Below, one piece after another: positions 44,067-52,614 of a stretch of 64,000 bases of DNA. The translations under genes and the position numbers were made by a program. The notes below the pieces were generated by a model that had not been told where the DNA came from, searched no databases, and saw only the letters and a list, made by a program, of their open reading frames with translations. The DNA lies in NCBI RefSeq assembly GCF_900104725.1, contig NZ_LT629758.1, forward strand, positions 4,216,001-4,280,000, read 5' to 3'. Positions within the stretch are counted from its first letter, which is position 1, and each line of letters opens with the position of its first letter. The stretch is from Actinoplanes derwentensis (lineage in GTDB: Bacteria; Actinomycetota; Actinomycetes; Mycobacteriales; Micromonosporaceae).

Positions 44067-44821
44067 GCTCGGCCGGTGAACCGCGACAGTCTCGCCAGGG
44101 CGGTCGCGGCACCGGCGTCCGGCAGGTGGCGCGCGATCAGGATCAGGGTCTCACTGATCAGGGCGTCGGCGGCCGGGACCGAACTGGCGGGGGTGGCGGT
44201 GAACAGCGCGTCCAGGCGGGCCGGCAGACCGGCCGGGGCCAGCGGCAACGACTCGGCCAGCCGGCTCACCCCCGCGAAACCGGGGTGCGCGAACCAGATC
44301 CGGTTGAGGCCGAACAGCACCAGCAGCACGTTGCGGGCGGTGTCCAGACGGTCCTGGGCCAGGGGCAGCAGGTCGCCGCGCTCCAGCATCCGGCTCCGCT
44401 GCCCGGACGAGCGGAAGTTCAGGTGGGCGCGGACCATCGCGGACGCCAGCTCGTCGGGGTAACGGCCGGTGCGGGCCGTCCATGCCGGGATCAGGCCCGT
44501 GTCGTGCAACACGACACCGTCACGGATCGTGGCGATCAGGTGCTGCTTGACGAGGTCCGGGTCGGCGCCCCCGATCACGTCGGCGATCCATTGGTCGACG
44601 GTGGCCACCCGCCGGTGCGTGATCCGGAACTCCACACCGTCCAGCAGTTCGTCCTCGTCACCGGCGGGCGGTTCGGTGTCCCACAGGACCAGAAGACCGG
44701 CGTCATCGTGCGCGGCTTCATCGTGCGTGAGCAGCACGGATCGTACCCCCGCCAGGCTCTTGATCTTGTCGGTCAAGCGCTCGCCGGACGCGCGGGACCG
44801 GGCCTGGTGATCGGCGCTCAT
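44063..44821 (-). CDS. Hypothetical protein, nucleotidyltransferase-like outline
   Basis: A 252-aa soluble protein. The N-terminal part (GVRSVLLTHDEAAHDDAGLL then LLDGVEFRITHRR) has the strand-helix outline of kanamycin-nucleotidyltransferase-like proteins (DUF4037 type), but the diagnostic GS motif is absent, so activity is doubtful. The C-terminal half is helical. The start overlaps the stop of the upstream maltokinase cap-like gene (ATGA), so the two are co-translated. Function unknown. Confidence 0.6.
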   Translation of the reverse strand: MSADHQARSRASGERLTDKIKSLAGVRSVLLTHDEAAHDDAGLLVLWDTEPPAGDEDELLDGVEFRITHRRVATVDQWIADVIGGADPDLVKQHLIATIRDGVVLHDTGLIPAWTARTGRYPDELASAMVRAHLNFRSSGQRSRMLERGDLLPLAQDRLDTARNVLLVLFGLNRIWFAHPGFAGVSRLAESLPLAPAGLPARLDALFTATPASSVPAADALISETLILIARHLPDAGAATALARLSRFTGRA

Positions 44822-45429
44822 CGCGGGGTCAGCGCGGCCAGAACGGCCGGGGAACCGGCACCGTCCCAGGCACCGGTGAGCGTGGCACCGGGCAGGACCG
44901 GGCCGAGAACCCGGATCACGCTCAGTTCACTGCCACCCAGCACGATTGTCGCGGGATCACCGTCGGTCACCGCGGTCACCTGGCCGGCAGCCGCCTCCGG
45001 CGCGCCGGAACCCCGCAGAGCCAGATCCGGTACGCGGGACTGGCGCTCCCCGTCGACCTCGAACTCCTCGACGGCCTCGCGCCCACCCGACCGGACCGCC
45101 TCGAGCAACTGCGCCGCGTAGACCGGATCGCCGACGGCGTCGTAGACCCAGCGCGCCCCCAGCACCGAATGCTCGGTGGTGCCGACCAGCCACTGCTCCG
45201 CACCCTCCAGCGGCGCGCCCCGGTAGGTGAGCGGCACGTGCAGCAGCCGCCCGTCCCCGTCGCGCAGGATCAGCGTCTCGATGCCCACCGCACCGGCCGG
45301 GTCGTCGAACCTGGCCGCGGCCACCCGCTCGACATCGCCGGAAACACCGGACCAGGGGCGGGCGGGCAGCCAGTGGTTCAGCATTTCGAGCTTGCCCGGG
45401 ACGATCTGCGCCTTGTGGAGAAGAGCCAT
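44818..45429 (-). CDS. Maltokinase N-terminal cap-like domain protein
   Basis: A 203-aa protein resembling the stand-alone maltokinase N-terminal cap-like family of actinobacteria (CG0192-related). Features are MALLHKAQIVPGKLEML, VGIETLILRDGDGRLLHVPL, YRGAPLEGAE and the block GTTEHSVLGARWVYDAVGDP. In maltokinases this domain precedes the kinase core; here the kinase part is missing and length is normal for the stand-alone family. Role unknown. First of a two-gene operon. Confidence 0.82.
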   Translation of the reverse strand: MALLHKAQIVPGKLEMLNHWLPARPWSGVSGDVERVAAARFDDPAGAVGIETLILRDGDGRLLHVPLTYRGAPLEGAEQWLVGTTEHSVLGARWVYDAVGDPVYAAQLLEAVRSGGREAVEEFEVDGERQSRVPDLALRGSGAPEAAAGQVTAVTDGDPATIVLGGSELSVIRVLGPVLPGATLTGAWDGAGSPAVLAALTPR

Positions 45430-45440
45430 CCCGGCAGCCT

Positions 45441-45752
45441 ATGCGGAACACCCGGCCACCCATCCGCGGGACTCACACGTTTCCGGTGGATGCGGCGCAC
45501 GGCGAGGTACAGCAGGAGCACGGCGACGGTCACGGGCTCGGGTCGGCCATGGTGCGCGCCGTCGCCGACGCGCACGCCGCGACCATCACCGGCCGCGCCC
45601 GGCCCACCGGCGGCCTCGATCACGCTATCCACCTGGATCTGCGCAATCCCTTACTCGGCCTGATGTTGCGGCTGACCAGAAAACGAGCGCTCGGCACCGA
45701 TCTCGACTTGCTCAAGAATGCTCTGACAGAGTTCTACGGACCAACGGCTTGA
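45441..45752 (+). pseudogene. Histidine-kinase C-terminal relic
   Basis: A short frame (103 codons) whose middle (HGLGSAMVRAVADAHAATIT) reads like the G2 box and end of a sensor-kinase ATPase domain, without any of the upstream kinase domains. The following residues (NPLLGLMLRLTRKRALGTD) do not belong to a kinase and may derive from another gene. Probably debris of deletions; a real small gene cannot be excluded. The rest of the 450-bp gap (45430-45882) shows nothing I recognise. Confidence 0.4.
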
Positions 45753-45882
45753 ATGGGTTGGTTCCGGCTTCGTGGATCGGCGGACGTGTGGTCGCGCGCG
45801 ACAGAGCGATCCCACCGGTCACCTCGACCAAACCTGACAGGGCTGCGGTCGTACTCCAATGAGACATCCGGAATCCGTCAGG

Positions 45883-46884
45883 TCAGAAGGTGACTCGTTG
45901 GCCTCGGCCTGTCGACAGGGCCTGTTCGTATAGGTAGCGGGCCACGATCACGTCTTCGATCGCCAGGCCCAGGGACTTGAAGACGGTGATCTGTTCCGGA
46001 CTTGTTCGGCCGGGGAGGCGGCCGGTCAGGATGTCGCCGAGTTCGCCGTGTACGTGGTCCGGGCCGATCAACGGGGCCGCCCGCAGGTAGTCGCCGGATT
46101 CGGTGAGCAGGGATTCGCGGCGGTCGGCTACCAGGACGGCTCGGGCCAGGAGTTCCGGGTCGAGTTCGGCGGCGGTGGGGATCGAGGAGCCGACGGCGTT
46201 GACGTGGGTGCCGGGCTCCACCCAGCGGGCCATCAGGATCGGGTCCGGCGCGGTGGTGGCGGTGACGATCACGTCGGCTCCGGCTACCGCTACGGCCGGG
46301 TCGTTGAACGGGCGGGCCCGCTCATCGAAACGGAACGCGGCGTCGAAGGTGCGGCCGACAACCCGAACCTCGTCAAAGCCGGACCGCGAGCCGGAGTCGG
46401 AGCCGGACCGCGAGCCGAGTCTGAGGCCGGAATCGGGGCCGGTCAGGGCGTTCAGGTGGGCTCGGGCCTGTACTCCGGTGCCGAAGATCGTCAGGACCCG
46501 GGAGCCGGGGCGGGCCAGGGCCTCGGTGGCCAAGGCGGAGACGGCGGCGGTGCGGATCTCGGTGACGGCGGAGGCGTTGACGATCGCCAAGGGCTCGCCG
46601 GTCTCGTGGTCGAAAAGGGTGACTACTCCCTGGTGGGCGTCCTTGCCGAGCAGTGTGTTGCCGGGGAAGACCCCGACCGATTTCAAGCCGAACGCCGGTT
46701 CGGGCCCGGCCAGGTGCGCGGTCATCAGGCCGAGCAGGCCGCCCAGTTCCGGTGGCCGGATCACCGTGCGCAACGGCAGGAAGACCTGCCCGTCGGCGAC
46801 CGCCGTCAGGGCGGCGCGCATCAGGTCACGGCACACCGCCGGGGTGAGCAGGTCGTGCACGTCGGCTGCGGAGATCACCAGCAT
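45883..46884 (-). CDS. Ornithine cyclodeaminase/mu-crystallin-family protein
   Basis: NAD(P)-dependent imine/amino-acid enzyme family (333 aa) that includes ornithine cyclodeaminase and alanine dehydrogenase. Visible: FGLKSVGVFPGN, NASAVTEIRTAAVSALA, nucleotide-binding IFGTGVQARAHL and VNAVGSSIP. ATG 46884 has AGGA upstream. Just after the nucleotide motif is an insert of Gly/Ser/Arg/Asp repeats (GSRSGSDSGSRSG) encoded by a 24-bp direct repeat. Substrate cannot be told from sequence. Confidence 0.83.
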   Translation of the reverse strand: MLVISAADVHDLLTPAVCRDLMRAALTAVADGQVFLPLRTVIRPPELGGLLGLMTAHLAGPEPAFGLKSVGVFPGNTLLGKDAHQGVVTLFDHETGEPLAIVNASAVTEIRTAAVSALATEALARPGSRVLTIFGTGVQARAHLNALTGPDSGLRLGSRSGSDSGSRSGFDEVRVVGRTFDAAFRFDERARPFNDPAVAVAGADVIVTATTAPDPILMARWVEPGTHVNAVGSSIPTAAELDPELLARAVLVADRRESLLTESGDYLRAAPLIGPDHVHGELGDILTGRLPGRTSPEQITVFKSLGLAIEDVIVARYLYEQALSTGRGQRVTF

Positions 46885-46918
46885 GGCGATCATCCTAAGG
46901 AGACGGCAGGCTGAATGG

Positions 46919-47215
46919 ATGAAAGTGCTCTGGGCTCTACCCGTGATGGTGGTCCTGGTCCTGGTTCTGCTGCCGGTCAACGACGGGCTCTACGAGTTAC
47001 TGGTCAACTATGACCCGCAAGGTGACGGGCAGCACTGGGAGCGGCGCTACTACCAGGAGGTCATGCGGCGCACGTCCGGGATGCTGGCCGGGCATCTGCT
47101 GGCGTTCGGGGTGGGCGTGACGCTGGCCGGGACGGAGCGGACGGAGCGGACGGAGCTTCTGGCGGTGGCGGCCGGGACGGTTCTGGGTACGGTTGCCCTG
47201 GTCACGGCCCGGTGA
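46919..47215 (+). CDS. Small two-helix membrane protein
   Basis: A 98-aa protein with a hydrophobic N-terminal helix (WALPVMVVLVLVLLPV) and a second hydrophobic stretch at the C-terminus (LLAVAAGTVLGTVALVTA) around a polar centre with an acidic/aromatic segment. Divergent from the cyclodeaminase-like gene and followed after 21 bp by another membrane protein gene. A TERTERTE repeat precedes the second helix. Family not recognised. Confidence 0.6.
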   Translation: MKVLWALPVMVVLVLVLLPVNDGLYELLVNYDPQGDGQHWERRYYQEVMRRTSGMLAGHLLAFGVGVTLAGTERTERTELLAVAAGTVLGTVALVTAR

Positions 47216-47236
47216 GCGGGTGGTTCACGCCTGCGG

Positions 47237-47695
47237 GTGGGCGGTGACGGCGTCCCGTTGTGGGAGCCCGCGGTGCCGCTGGAGGAACCGCGCTACTGGG
47301 CGCTGCTCCTGGCTTTCCCACTGGTCGCGCTGGTAGGCGTCGGAGTGGGAACGCTGGTCCGGGGCTGGCGGGGCCGGACGCTGATCGTGCTGGCCGTGGT
47401 CGGCGGCGTCGGCTGGCTGATCCTGACGGCGTCCGGGCTGATGCTGGACGGGCGGCCCGGGCCGCCGGTGGGGTGGCTCTGGTTGCTGCCGCCGCTGGCC
47501 GCGGCCCGGGTGATCGGGATGGCCGCTCTGTCGGTCAACGCCGAGCACATCCCGCCGTCCGTCAGCGGTGACTGGGGGCAGGCGGCGGCGTTCGCCCTGG
47601 TCGGCGGCCTCACCGGGTGGGCGGTGCTGCTCCAGGTCGCAGCCTGGCGGCGAGCGGGATCCAAACTGCGGCGGTACGACGGCACAAAGCCCTGA
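47237..47695 (+). CDS. Four-helix membrane protein of unknown function
   Basis: A 152-aa membrane protein with four predicted hydrophobic segments (about residues 22-42, 49-68, 79-97 and 115-135) and a basic C-terminus. Starts at GTG. Likely in an operon with the small membrane protein before it. Family not recognised. Confidence 0.6.
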   Translation: MGGDGVPLWEPAVPLEEPRYWALLLAFPLVALVGVGVGTLVRGWRGRTLIVLAVVGGVGWLILTASGLMLDGRPGPPVGWLWLLPPLAAARVIGMAALSVNAEHIPPSVSGDWGQAAAFALVGGLTGWAVLLQVAAWRRAGSKLRRYDGTKP

Positions 47696-47748
47696 CCGCG
47701 GCGGACCAAAGCGCAAAAGCCCTGACGAGCGCAAAAGCCCGGACCGTG
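47682..47748. repeat. Short tandem degenerate repeats
   Basis: Three copies of a unit near GCGCAAAAGCCCTGAC: 47682-47700, 47711-47730 and 47729-47748. The first overlaps the end of the membrane protein gene. No function assigned. Confidence 0.5.
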
Positions 47749-47783
47749 ACGGCGGCGGCACCACAGGCGTGGGAAGCCCCGAT

Positions 47784-47849
47784 CACCGCATTCGGCCCGG
47801 CGGTCGCGGGTCGGCCCGGTCCACCGCGCAGCTCGCGTGGTGGACCGGG
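47784..47849. repeat. Dispersed repeat family 2, copy 2, with terminator hairpin
   Basis: Starts with the same 20 bases as 20418-20437. Its second half folds: CCCGGTCCACC (47815-47825) pairs perfectly with GGTGGACCGGG (47839-47849). It lies between convergent genes and would terminate the rightward membrane-protein operon. Confidence 0.6.
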
Positions 47850-47900
47850 GACCCGTCGACTGCGGCGGGGCCACGCAGACCCCGTACCGGAAGAAAGTTC

Positions 47901-49058
47901 TTAAAGGCCCATGTCCTTCGCGATGATCATTTTCATCACCTCGGACGTGCCGCCGTAGATCCGGTTGACGCGGTTGTCGGCGTAGAGGCGGGCGATCGGG
48001 TACTCGTTGATGAACCCGTAGCCGCCGTGCAACTGGAGGCAGCGGTCGATGACCCGGTGCGCGACCTCGGTGCAGAAGAGTTTCGCGGACGCCGCCTCGG
48101 CTGCGGTCAGTTCGCCCGCGTCGAGGGCTTCCAGGGCGCGGTCGGCGACTGCCTGCGCGGCGTCGACCTCTGACTGGCAGGCGGCAAGTTCGAACTTGGT
48201 GTTCTGGAAACTGGCGACGGTCTGGCCGAAGACCTTGCGGTCCTGCACGTACTGTTTGGCGAACCGGACCGCCGCTGCGGCCTGCGCATATGCGCCGTAA
48301 GCGATGCTCAGGCGCTCCTTCGGCAGGTTCTTGCCGAGGTAGTAGAAGCCCTGGTCCTCCTCGCCGAGCCGGTCCTCGACCGGAACCTTCACGTCCACGA
48401 ACGCCAGTTCCGCGGTGTCGGAAGTCCGGAGCCCGAGTTTGTCGAGTTTGCGGCCGACCGAGTAGCCGGGCAGCGTGGTGTCCACCACCAGCAGCGAGAT
48501 GCCGAAGCGGCGGTCGTCGGGCTTGGCCGGTGACGTGCGGGCGCAGACGATCACCCGGTCGGCCAGGACACCACCGGTGATGAAGGTCTTCGCGCCGTTG
48601 AGGACGTAGTGCGTTCCGTCGTCGGACAGGCGAGCCGTCGTGCTCATGCCGGCCAGGTCGCTGCCGGTGCCGGGTTCGGTCATGGCGAGCGCGTACATCG
48701 TGTCGCCGGAGACGAAGTCGGGCAGCCAGCGCTGTTTCTGCTCAACGGTGCCGAGGTCCAGCAGGTAGGGCAGACCGAGCGCGACGTGGGCACCGGCCGC
48801 ACCGAAGGAGACGCCGGCGCGCATGGTCTCCTCGGTCTGGACCGCGGCGAACTTGAAACTGTCGATGCCGGCGCCGCCGTATTCCTCCGGCACCTCGATG
48901 CCGAACAGCCCCAGCTCGGCGAGCTGCTTGTAGAAGTCCCGCGGCACCTGGCCGTCCTGGAACCACTGGTCGTAGCGGGGAACCACCTCGGTCTCGATGA
49001 AGTCCCGCAGAGTCTGCCGGAACGCCTCGTGGTCCTCGTTGAATACGGTACGGCGCAT
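47901..49058 (-). CDS. Acyl-CoA dehydrogenase
   Basis: FAD-dependent enzyme (385 aa) that introduces a 2,3-double bond into an acyl-CoA. FAD/substrate motifs ALAMTEPGTGSDLAGMST and ITGGVLADRV, and LHGGYGFINEYPIAR at the C-terminus, fit the family. The usual catalytic YEGT is IYGGT here, so the base must lie elsewhere as in long-chain/isovaleryl-type enzymes, or activity differs. Last gene of a three-gene operon with an SDR and a second dehydrogenase, pointing to acyl or branched-chain acid breakdown. Confidence 0.9.
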   Translation of the reverse strand: MRRTVFNEDHEAFRQTLRDFIETEVVPRYDQWFQDGQVPRDFYKQLAELGLFGIEVPEEYGGAGIDSFKFAAVQTEETMRAGVSFGAAGAHVALGLPYLLDLGTVEQKQRWLPDFVSGDTMYALAMTEPGTGSDLAGMSTTARLSDDGTHYVLNGAKTFITGGVLADRVIVCARTSPAKPDDRRFGISLLVVDTTLPGYSVGRKLDKLGLRTSDTAELAFVDVKVPVEDRLGEEDQGFYYLGKNLPKERLSIAYGAYAQAAAAVRFAKQYVQDRKVFGQTVASFQNTKFELAACQSEVDAAQAVADRALEALDAGELTAAEAASAKLFCTEVAHRVIDRCLQLHGGYGFINEYPIARLYADNRVNRIYGGTSEVMKMIIAKDMGL

Positions 49059-49076
49059 AACTCGGTCCGATCCTTT

Positions 49077-49826
49077 CTAGAGACGACGTCCGCCGTCTAC
49101 GTAAATCGTCTGCCCGGTGATGAAGGAGGCTCCGTCACTGGCCAGGAACGCGGCCACCCGGGCGATGTCCTCCGGCCGGCCCACCCGCCGCAGCGGGGTG
49201 ATCTCGGCGGCCTTGGCCCGCATGTCGGCAGCGGAGATCCCGACCCGGGCGGCTGTCGCGTCGGTCATCTCGGTGACGATGAACCCGGGCGCCACCGCGT
49301 TGACATTGATGTTGAAGGGACCCAACTCCATCGCCAGGGTCCGGGTCAACCCCTGGATCCCGGCCTTCGCGGCGGCGTAGTTGGCCTGACCCCGGTTACC
49401 CAGGGCGGACACGCTCGACGTGTTCACGATCTTGCCGGAGCGTTTCGGGACCATGTGCCGCTGCGCCGCCCGGCTGCACAGGAACGCGCCGCGCAGGTGC
49501 ACGTTCATCACGATGTCCCAGTCGGTCACCGACATCTTGTGCAGCAGGTTGTCGCGGAGCACCCCGGCGTTGTTGACCAGCACGTCGACCCCGCCCAGCT
49601 CACCCGCCACCTTGTTGATCACAGCGTCGACCTGGGTCTCGTCGGCCACGTCGCAGCCGAACGCGACAGCCGTCCCCCCGGCCGCGGTGATCCGGTCGAC
49701 GGTCTCGGCACACGCCTGCTCGTCCAGGTCGAGCACCGCCACGGACGCCCCCTCACGGGCGAACTGCAGTGCGGTCGCGGCGCCGATACCCCGCGCGGCC
49801 CCGGTGACGACGGCTACCCGGCTCAT
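49077..49826 (-). CDS. Short-chain dehydrogenase (FabG type)
   Basis: NAD(P)-dependent SDR (249 aa) with TGAARGIG cofactor motif, NNAG, catalytic Ser-Tyr-Lys in NTSSVSALGNRGQANYAAAK and a FabG-like C-terminus (LASDGASFITGQTIYVDGG). In an acyl-CoA dehydrogenase operon it may oxidise a 3-hydroxyacyl-CoA. ATG 49826 is chosen over GTG 49832 because GGGAG stands 5 nt before it. Confidence 0.9.
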   Translation of the reverse strand: MSRVAVVTGAARGIGAATALQFAREGASVAVLDLDEQACAETVDRITAAGGTAVAFGCDVADETQVDAVINKVAGELGGVDVLVNNAGVLRDNLLHKMSVTDWDIVMNVHLRGAFLCSRAAQRHMVPKRSGKIVNTSSVSALGNRGQANYAAAKAGIQGLTRTLAMELGPFNINVNAVAPGFIVTEMTDATAARVGISAADMRAKAAEITPLRRVGRPEDIARVAAFLASDGASFITGQTIYVDGGRRL

Positions 49827-49840
49827 GTTCACTCCCTGAA

Positions 49841-50989
49841 TTAGAAGGCGCTGATTCCGGTCAGCGCACGGCCGATGAGCAGTTTCTGGATCTGGCTGGT
49901 GCCCTCGTAGAGGGTGGTCACGCGGGCGTCACGCATGGCCTTACCGACCGGGAACTCGTCGACGTAGCCGTACCCGCCGAAGATCTGAATGGCCTGGTTG
50001 GCGGCTTTCACCGCGGCTTCGGTGGCGAACAGTTTGGCCATCGACGCCTCGGTCCGGTACGGCAGACCGCGATCGACCAGGTCGGCCGCCCGCCACACCA
50101 GCAGTCTCGCGGCGTCGGTCTCAACGGCGATATCAGAGATCATTTCTTGTACGAGTTGGAAGCTCGCGATCGGTTTGCCGAACTGCGTTCGTTCTTTCGC
50201 ATAGCCGATGGACGCTTCCAGGCAGCCGCGCGCCAGTCCCACCGAGCCCGCCGCGACCGCGATCCGGCCCTTGTCCAGGGCGGCCATCGCGATCTTGAAG
50301 CCAGCGCCCTCGTCACCGAGCCTGCAATCGTCGTTCAGCCGCACCTGGTCCAGGGTGATCGACGCCGTGGCCTGGCCACGGAGACCGAGTTTGCCCTTGA
50401 TCTCGGTTCGGACGAATCCCTTGTTGTCGGTCGGCACCAGGAACGCGGTGATCCCTTTCGGCCCCGGTCCGCCGGTGCGCGCGAAGATCAGCGCCACCCC
50501 CGCCCAGGTGCCGTTGGTGATGAAGACCTTCTCGCCACTGATCACCCAGTCGTCACCGTCGCGGACCGCCTTGGTGATCAGGCTGCTCGCGTCGGAACCG
50601 GTGCCCGGCTCGGTCAGCCCGAAACAGCCGACCGTCTCGCCCTCGCACAGCGCGGGCAGCCAGCGGGTCTTCTGCTCCTCGGTCCCGTAGGCCTGGATGC
50701 TCTTGGCCACCAGGCCCAGCGACACCGAGACGATGCCCCGAACCGACGTGTCGCCACGGCCCAGTTCTTCCATCATCAGGCAGTACGTCAGGAAGTCGCC
50801 GCCCGAACCGCCCAGCTCCTCGTCGATCCCGAGGCCGAGAAAGCCCAGCTCGGCGAGCTTGCCGACGATCTTCGGGTCGACCTGCTCGGCACGGTCCCAC
50901 TCGGTGGCGTGCGGCACGACCTCGCGGTCCACCCACTCGCGGGCGAGCGCCCGGAACTGCTCCTGCTCCTGGCTCAGGCCGAGGTTCAT
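49841..50989 (-). CDS. Acyl-CoA dehydrogenase
   Basis: Second acyl-CoA dehydrogenase (382 aa), first gene of the operon. It keeps the catalytic Glu in LYEGTSQIQK, unlike its downstream paralogue, and has CFGLTEPGTGSDASS, ITNGTWAGV and IFGGYGYVDEFPV. GGGGAG precedes ATG 50989. The divergent TetR gene and operator indicate substrate-responsive control. Confidence 0.92.
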   Translation of the reverse strand: MNLGLSQEQEQFRALAREWVDREVVPHATEWDRAEQVDPKIVGKLAELGFLGLGIDEELGGSGGDFLTYCLMMEELGRGDTSVRGIVSVSLGLVAKSIQAYGTEEQKTRWLPALCEGETVGCFGLTEPGTGSDASSLITKAVRDGDDWVISGEKVFITNGTWAGVALIFARTGGPGPKGITAFLVPTDNKGFVRTEIKGKLGLRGQATASITLDQVRLNDDCRLGDEGAGFKIAMAALDKGRIAVAAGSVGLARGCLEASIGYAKERTQFGKPIASFQLVQEMISDIAVETDAARLLVWRAADLVDRGLPYRTEASMAKLFATEAAVKAANQAIQIFGGYGYVDEFPVGKAMRDARVTTLYEGTSQIQKLLIGRALTGISAF

Positions 50990-51033
50990 CGCGGCTCCCC
51001 TAATTGAACGCTGTCAGGTTTCTCGCCGCATGC

Positions 51034-51053
51034 TAACTTAACGCCGTTAGTTA
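51034..51053. promoter_or_regulatory. TetR-type operator in the divergent promoter
   Basis: TAACTTAACGCCGTTAGTTA is an inverted repeat with 8 of 10 matching pairs, AT-rich against its surroundings, located 44 bp from the dehydrogenase start and 22 bp from the tetR start. Confidence 0.7.
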
Positions 51054-51075
51054 AACCAAGTATTCGGAGGCTCGC

Positions 51076-51699
51076 ATGCCCCGGCCGACAACGCCGCTGC
51101 TCAGCCGGACCGGCATCCGCGATTGCGCCCTCACGATCATCGACCGGGACGGCCTGGACGGCCTGAGCATGCGCAAGCTGGCCGCCGCGCTGGGGGTGTC
51201 CGCGCCCGCGCTGTACTTCCACTTCCCCACCAAGGAGCAGCTCCTCGACGACGTGGCCAGCGCGATCATGGAGAAGGTGGACGTGTCCGCGTTCACCCAC
51301 GGCTGGCGCGAGGGCCTGCTCACCTGGGCCCGCTCCTACCGGGCGGCCCTCGCCGAACACCCCAACATCGTCCCGTTCCTGGCGCGCGGCCCCGGCCAGC
51401 GCGACGCCTCACTGCGCCGGGCCGACACCATCCACGGCGGCCTGGTCGCCGCCGGCTGGCACCCCCGCGACGCCACGATGATCGGCGCCTCGACGAAATA
51501 CCTGGTCCTGGGCGCGGCGATGGGCTCGTTCTCGCGCGGTTTCACCGATGACGTGCAGGTCTACCTGGACCGCTACCCGGCTCTCGGCGACGCCCACCGC
51601 TTACGGGAGAACGCCGACACCGTCGACCGCGACAGCTTCGACTTCGCCCTGACGATGTTCGTCGACGGCCTGACGTCCCGGCTGTCCCAGCGGCTTTGA
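51076..51699 (+). CDS. TetR-family transcriptional regulator
   Basis: Regulator (207 aa) with an N-terminal HTH (GLDGLSMRKLAAALGVSAPA, then LYFHFPTKEQLLDDV) and a helical ligand domain. Divergent from the acyl-CoA dehydrogenase operon with a palindrome between them, so probably a repressor released by an acyl-CoA or related acid (inference from similar loci). Confidence 0.9.
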   Translation: MPRPTTPLLSRTGIRDCALTIIDRDGLDGLSMRKLAAALGVSAPALYFHFPTKEQLLDDVASAIMEKVDVSAFTHGWREGLLTWARSYRAALAEHPNIVPFLARGPGQRDASLRRADTIHGGLVAAGWHPRDATMIGASTKYLVLGAAMGSFSRGFTDDVQVYLDRYPALGDAHRLRENADTVDRDSFDFALTMFVDGLTSRLSQRL

Positions 51700-51712
51700 C
51701 ACCCCGCCACTT

Positions 51713-52462
51713 TCAGTGCCGCGCTGTCAGCTCGGCGATCTGTGGAATGCCCTGGAACCGGGCCAGCTCCTCCGCGGTGCCGATCGCTGAGCGCAGTTCG
51801 GGCCGGTTCGCATACTCGTGGATCGCACGGGCCAGCAGCTCAGCGCTCACCCCGGCGGCCGGCAGCATCGCCGGATCACCGAGACGCAGCCCCCGCTTAC
51901 GAATCCGGCCCGGTTCGGCAACGGTCAGCGTGACCTGCTCCGGCGTGTAGGCGAACGCCGGCCGGGGCCCGCCCAGCGCCTCCCACGGGATGAAGACGGA
52001 ACCGAGTAACTCCCGGCTGACGATCCCCTCCGAGTAGAGCCGCACCCCGAACCGCCCCAGCGCCGCACGCCAGACCAGCGCCAGAAGCGCGAGCCAGACC
52101 GTCACGAGCCCCACCGGCCACCAGATGTCCCCGTCCATCAACAGGTCCCAGGCCAGCGCCCCTGTCGCGTGCACACCCAAGGTGTAGGCGACCGCCAGCA
52201 GAACCATGCCCGGGTTCGGCGGCACTTCCAGGGCGGGCACCTCGGCCCGGGCCACCAGCACCGCCGGGTGATGATCCCGGACGGTCAAGGACGCCACCAG
52301 CAACAACCCGAACGGCAGCAGCACTTGCAGCACCAGGGAGACCACCCACCCGAAGTCATGTCCCAGAACCCGGCGGCCGACCTCAAAAGCGGCCGAAGCC
52401 ACCAGGGCCCCGACCAGCAACCACAACCGCCACCGGACCACCCACCCCAGAACCCTGCCCAT
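51713..52462 (-). CDS. Membrane protein with PH-like domain
   Basis: A 249-aa protein with four hydrophobic segments in the first about 140 residues and a cytoplasmic C-terminal part (FGVRLYSEGIVSRELLGSVFIPWEAL) typical of bacterial PH-domain (YdbT-like) proteins. Convergent with tetR, 13 bp apart. Function unknown. Confidence 0.7.
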   Translation of the reverse strand: MGRVLGWVVRWRLWLLVGALVASAAFEVGRRVLGHDFGWVVSLVLQVLLPFGLLLVASLTVRDHHPAVLVARAEVPALEVPPNPGMVLLAVAYTLGVHATGALAWDLLMDGDIWWPVGLVTVWLALLALVWRAALGRFGVRLYSEGIVSRELLGSVFIPWEALGGPRPAFAYTPEQVTLTVAEPGRIRKRGLRLGDPAMLPAAGVSAELLARAIHEYANRPELRSAIGTAEELARFQGIPQIAELTARH

Positions 52463-52614
52463 GATCGCCAGCCTAGGCCGTCACCACCAGGCCGGAAACG
52501 TGAGTAACGCCGGGCCGGAAACCCGCCGACAGGCGGTAGGGGGCGGATCCGAAAGCGAGTAGCCAATGACGCGAGCAATTGCTCATAATTATCCTCTGAA
52601 CAGGGAGGACACAC

